A stretch of DNA of 6,835 nucleotides from Candidatus Cloacimonadota bacterium. GTDB lineage: Bacteria > Cloacimonadota > Cloacimonadia > Cloacimonadales > Cloacimonadaceae. The notes under the pieces were generated by a model, which was not told the origin of the DNA, made no database searches, and worked only from the letters and a program-made list of their open reading frames with translations. The DNA is taken from assembly GCA_023230245.1 (NCBI GenBank), contig JALNXT010000081.1, positions 1-6,835 on the forward strand. Direction: 5' to 3'. A program made the position numbers and the translations under genes. This document shows positions 5,006 to 6,835 of the stretch, piece by piece (within the stretch, counting starts at the first letter, position 1; each line of letters starts with the position of its first letter).

Positions 5006-5710
5006 ATGTCTTTAACTGAAAATTCTGACTCTACTAATGAATTTGATTCTTATTATTTTTCTGAACTTGATACGACTGAAAAATTTTACTATGAATCATT
5101 TTTTATGGGTGACGCATATGTTAAATCTTCTGACAATACGGTTGGAATAGATTTGGCAATCAAAGATTATGAGTGGCTTATTAACTATAAAGATAATCTC
5201 CATATCAATAACAAAGTTTACCTAAGGGACGAGCGCCCTCGTAAAAATTCTATTACAGCATCAGTGCGTAAGAAAGATAAACAATGGGTGAAAGATCTAG
5301 CAAAATACGGGATGGTTCCTAGAAAGACAGGAAAGGAAACATTACCTGTGGATTTTGCTTCAACACCGGAAGAAATGTCTGCTATTGTTCTAGGCATCTT
5401 TGATTCAGATGGAACAGTTTTTAAAGAAACTAAAACAGGTAGATATAGAATTAGTTTCTGTGGAAATGAAACTGTATGTAAACAAATTAATGATATTCTT
5501 AAAGAATATACAGATATTGAACCTAATAAAATGACGTTATCTAATAAACATTGCAACTTCGTATGGAACACAAGTCATGGTGCTAAAGAAGATTTGATTA
5601 AGTTGTACGACTTTATGTATATGAATAAAGAATTAGATAATGCTTATTTGGCTAGAAAGCATCATAAATTTACCACATTTATGCTAGATACTACTAGGGA
5701 TGTGGTCTGA
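5006..5710 (+). CDS. LAGLIDADG homing endonuclease, free-standing
   Basis: A 234-residue protein with two LAGLIDADG-type helices: SFFMGDAYV (31-39, acid D36) and AIVLGIFDSDGTV (126-138, acid D135). Each is followed by the expected saddle of strands (SDNTVGIDLAIKD, then RYRISFCGNE). It is therefore a single-chain double-motif enzyme, expected to cut a long, near-palindromic DNA target and drive its gene into empty alleles. It is not inside an intein or a recognisable intron. An in-frame stop at 4997-4999 limits the start to 5006 or later; the TATA-like box supports 5006. Its TGA stop directly abuts the ATG of the Cas4-like nuclease gene, so it may have inserted beside that gene, or it may co-express with it. 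The target site is unknown. Confidence 0.9.
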   Translation: MSLTENSDSTNEFDSYYFSELDTTEKFYYESFFMGDAYVKSSDNTVGIDLAIKDYEWLINYKDNLHINNKVYLRDERPRKNSITASVRKKDKQWVKDLAKYGMVPRKTGKETLPVDFASTPEEMSAIVLGIFDSDGTVFKETKTGRYRISFCGNETVCKQINDILKEYTDIEPNKMTLSNKHCNFVWNTSHGAKEDLIKLYDFMYMNKELDNAYLARKHHKFTTFMLDTTRDVV

Positions 5711-6631
5711 ATGGCTTACGTTAGAAAAGTGTCGGCAAGCCAGATAAATATGTATACGGGTTGTAACCGTCTATACTATTACAAATATATACTTAAATTA
5801 AAAGAGCCATCAACAGTAGCACTCATTTGTGGAAGTTTTTTTCACTCTATACATGAAAGATTTTTCGAATTGAACCCTAGAGATTGTAATATAAATTTTA
5901 GAAATTATACTACTGAATTTTACAATTATGCTAATAAAGTATTCGATGAGGTGCTAAACGAAGATAGAACATCGTTTGGTAAGCCAGTTCCATCATATAG
6001 TAAACAGTTACAAACTGTATGTGATGATGATTTTACATATATAAAAGCACTTACAGATGTAAAGAAAAGTGTTAAAAATTGGATGGCATTATACATAATG
6101 CAATTTCAAGCATATGCTGAAAATGCTAAAGGGTTTGCCCAAGCCTTCTATATGTCGTGTCCAGTACGAAATGAAATGGAAATTAAACATCCAAAATTTA
6201 CAGGATTTATAGATTCAGTTATAAAAAAAGATAGTTTAACCATTTTGCGCGATTTAAAAACCTCAAAAATTTTCCGGTCAGCCCATGATGATTCATATGA
6301 GCGGCAATTGAATCTGTATTGTTACGGATATCATTATATGACAGATGAAATTGCAGATTTTGGAAGCCTCTTTTACGCAAAATATGGCATAGAAGCGTTG
6401 TATAAGTTTGATAAAAAAAATATAATTGATGATATGGAAATATTGATAGATTCTTTTTATGATTTAACCGAGTCTAAATCGATTGATACGTATCCTTGTA
6501 ACTATAACTATATGTTTTGTACTTGTAAAGCATCTAAACATCCAGAAGGATTTAAAGATGGTGCGTTTAGATGTTATTATGATAAATATTGCAATCAAGA
6601 AATTGACGGTTATGATATAGTTTATGATTAA
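5711..6631 (+). CDS. Cas4/RecB-like PD-(D/E)XK nuclease with probable Fe-S cluster
   Basis: A 306-residue exonuclease-type protein. An N-terminal S-A-S-Q-I-N-x-Y..C motif with C18, then GSFFHSIHE (H45), a core acid in GFID (D168), DLKTS (D181, K183) and RQLNLYCYGY (Q199, Y203) reproduce the order of motifs in the PDDEXK_1/Cas4/AddB family. C-terminal cysteines C263, C270, C272, C288 and C294 could join C18 to hold a 4Fe-4S cluster as in Cas4 and AddB. It probably resects DNA ends during viral replication or recombination. There are no CRISPR genes nearby, so a role in spacer acquisition is not suggested. ATG follows directly after the endonuclease stop; a weak AGGGA/GTGGT stretch inside that gene would be its ribosome site, implying dependence on upstream translation. 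Family call is firm; which cysteines bind iron is inferred. Confidence 0.88.
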   Translation: MAYVRKVSASQINMYTGCNRLYYYKYILKLKEPSTVALICGSFFHSIHERFFELNPRDCNINFRNYTTEFYNYANKVFDEVLNEDRTSFGKPVPSYSKQLQTVCDDDFTYIKALTDVKKSVKNWMALYIMQFQAYAENAKGFAQAFYMSCPVRNEMEIKHPKFTGFIDSVIKKDSLTILRDLKTSKIFRSAHDDSYERQLNLYCYGYHYMTDEIADFGSLFYAKYGIEALYKFDKKNIIDDMEILIDSFYDLTESKSIDTYPCNYNYMFCTCKASKHPEGFKDGAFRCYYDKYCNQEIDGYDIVYD

Positions 6632-6642
6632 AGTTGATTAGT

Positions 6643-6675
6643 ATGCGAACTTATAGAAACCGAGGTTTAAAATGA
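6643..6675 (+). CDS. Ten-residue leader ORF overlapping the next start
   Basis: ATG at 6643 encodes MRTYRNRGLK and stops in a TGA that overlaps the next gene's ATG (ATGA, 6672-6675). It may couple translation to the next gene, or be chance, because the CGAGGT that encodes Arg-Gly is itself the ribosome site of that gene. Its layout (ATTAGTATG, then TTATA, then CGAGG and TTAAAAT) resembles 45-95 before the first endonuclease. Confidence 0.3.
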   Translation: MRTYRNRGLK

Positions 6676-6835
6676 CAACAATAAACAACACAAACTTCAA
6701 TATCCCAGCAGCACGAGTGCCCCTTGCACTATCTGAACTAAAATCTACATATCCAGATATAACGCTAACAAACGAATCTGATGCTAAAAATCTGCAGCAA
6801 ATCCTCTTCATATTAGGATTTCACACGCGAGTAAA
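6672..6835 (+). CDS. Unknown protein, N-terminal part only (runs off window)
   Basis: The first 54 residues are visible: MTTINNTNFNIPAARVPLAL, then SELKSTYPDITLTNE, then LQQILFILGFHTRV. The start is supported by CGAGGT five bases upstream. I do not recognise the family. The stretch is clearly richer in GC than its neighbours and carries the CGAGTGCC octamer at codons 15-17 (Arg-Val-Pro), the same peptide and DNA that open the polymerase gene. Because the gene is cut by the window edge, length and domain content cannot be judged. Its position after the Cas4-like nuclease suggests it belongs to the same replication or recombination block. Confidence 0.65.
   Translation, partial: MTTINNTNFNIPAARVPLALSELKSTYPDITLTNESDAKNLQQILFILGFHTRV
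6714..6721 (-). repeat. CGAGTGCC octamer, site 5
   Basis: CGAGTGCC on the + strand near the start of the last gene, in the same orientation as the polymerase-start copy and opposite to the three internal copies. AGTGC here also pairs with GCACT at 6726-6730 across a five-base loop. Confidence 0.5.

Noticed and set aside
4983..5015. Ten-codon ORF (MEDIYSIVCL) before the LAGLIDADG gene
   Set aside because: Out of frame with the endonuclease, located in the presumed promoter-start region, with no ribosome site.
5218..5571. Minus-strand open frame of 117 codons
   Set aside because: Fully opposite the LAGLIDADG gene whose motifs are clear; no independent support.
5711..6631. Cas4 of a CRISPR-Cas system
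   Set aside because: No cas1, cas2 or other cas genes and no repeat-spacer array in the window; the setting is viral replication.
6716..6730. Small hairpin AGTGC/GCACT as a terminator or regulatory stem
   Set aside because: Only five base pairs, inside a coding region and without a following T-run.

Overview
The window is compact, AT-rich DNA with every gene on the + strand and most genes touching or overlapping. It carries a replication module of a mobile genome. The best reading is a double-stranded DNA virus (or virus-like plasmid or provirus) of an archaeon. Four points favour an archaeal host. A family-B DNA polymerase ends in a PCNA-binding (PIP-like) peptide. Several start codons follow GTGAT, which pairs with the AUCAC part of the archaeal 16S rRNA tail. 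Two genes have TATA-like boxes about 27-30 nt before the start codon, as in leaderless archaeal transcripts. The first gene carries the homing-endonuclease-associated repeats that I associate largely with archaea and their viruses. A bacteriophage is not excluded, and no structural gene is present to classify the virus.

Layout. 20-1085: TATA-like box and a free-standing homing-type endonuclease (two DNA-binding repeats, a zinc knuckle, a PD-(D/E)XK-like domain). 1070-3373: family-B DNA polymerase with all exonuclease and polymerase motifs, overlapping the nuclease gene by 16 nt. 3374-4958: six small genes in tight array. One of these (3617-3889) has no ATG, GTG or TTG start and seems to begin with ATA. 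Four encode small cysteine-rich, zinc-ribbon-like proteins, the last with a C-terminal membrane helix. A nearly perfect 37-bp repeat forms two of the junctions. 4972-5710: TATA-like box and a LAGLIDADG homing endonuclease. 5711-6631: Cas4/RecB-like PD-(D/E)XK nuclease with probable Fe-S cysteines. 6672-6835: start of an unrecognised gene that runs off the window, preceded by an overlapping leader ORF.

How the genes may work together. The polymerase and the Cas4-like nuclease are the replication and recombination enzymes. Each has a selfish endonuclease gene immediately upstream, and the two endonuclease genes share similar promoter-like leaders. The zinc-ribbon genes look like a fast-changing accessory cassette. 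The most unusual signals are a GC-rich octamer (CGAGTGCC) found five times where chance predicts almost none, clustered at gene starts and junctions, and two places where GAGGR-N6-ATA suggests AUA initiation.
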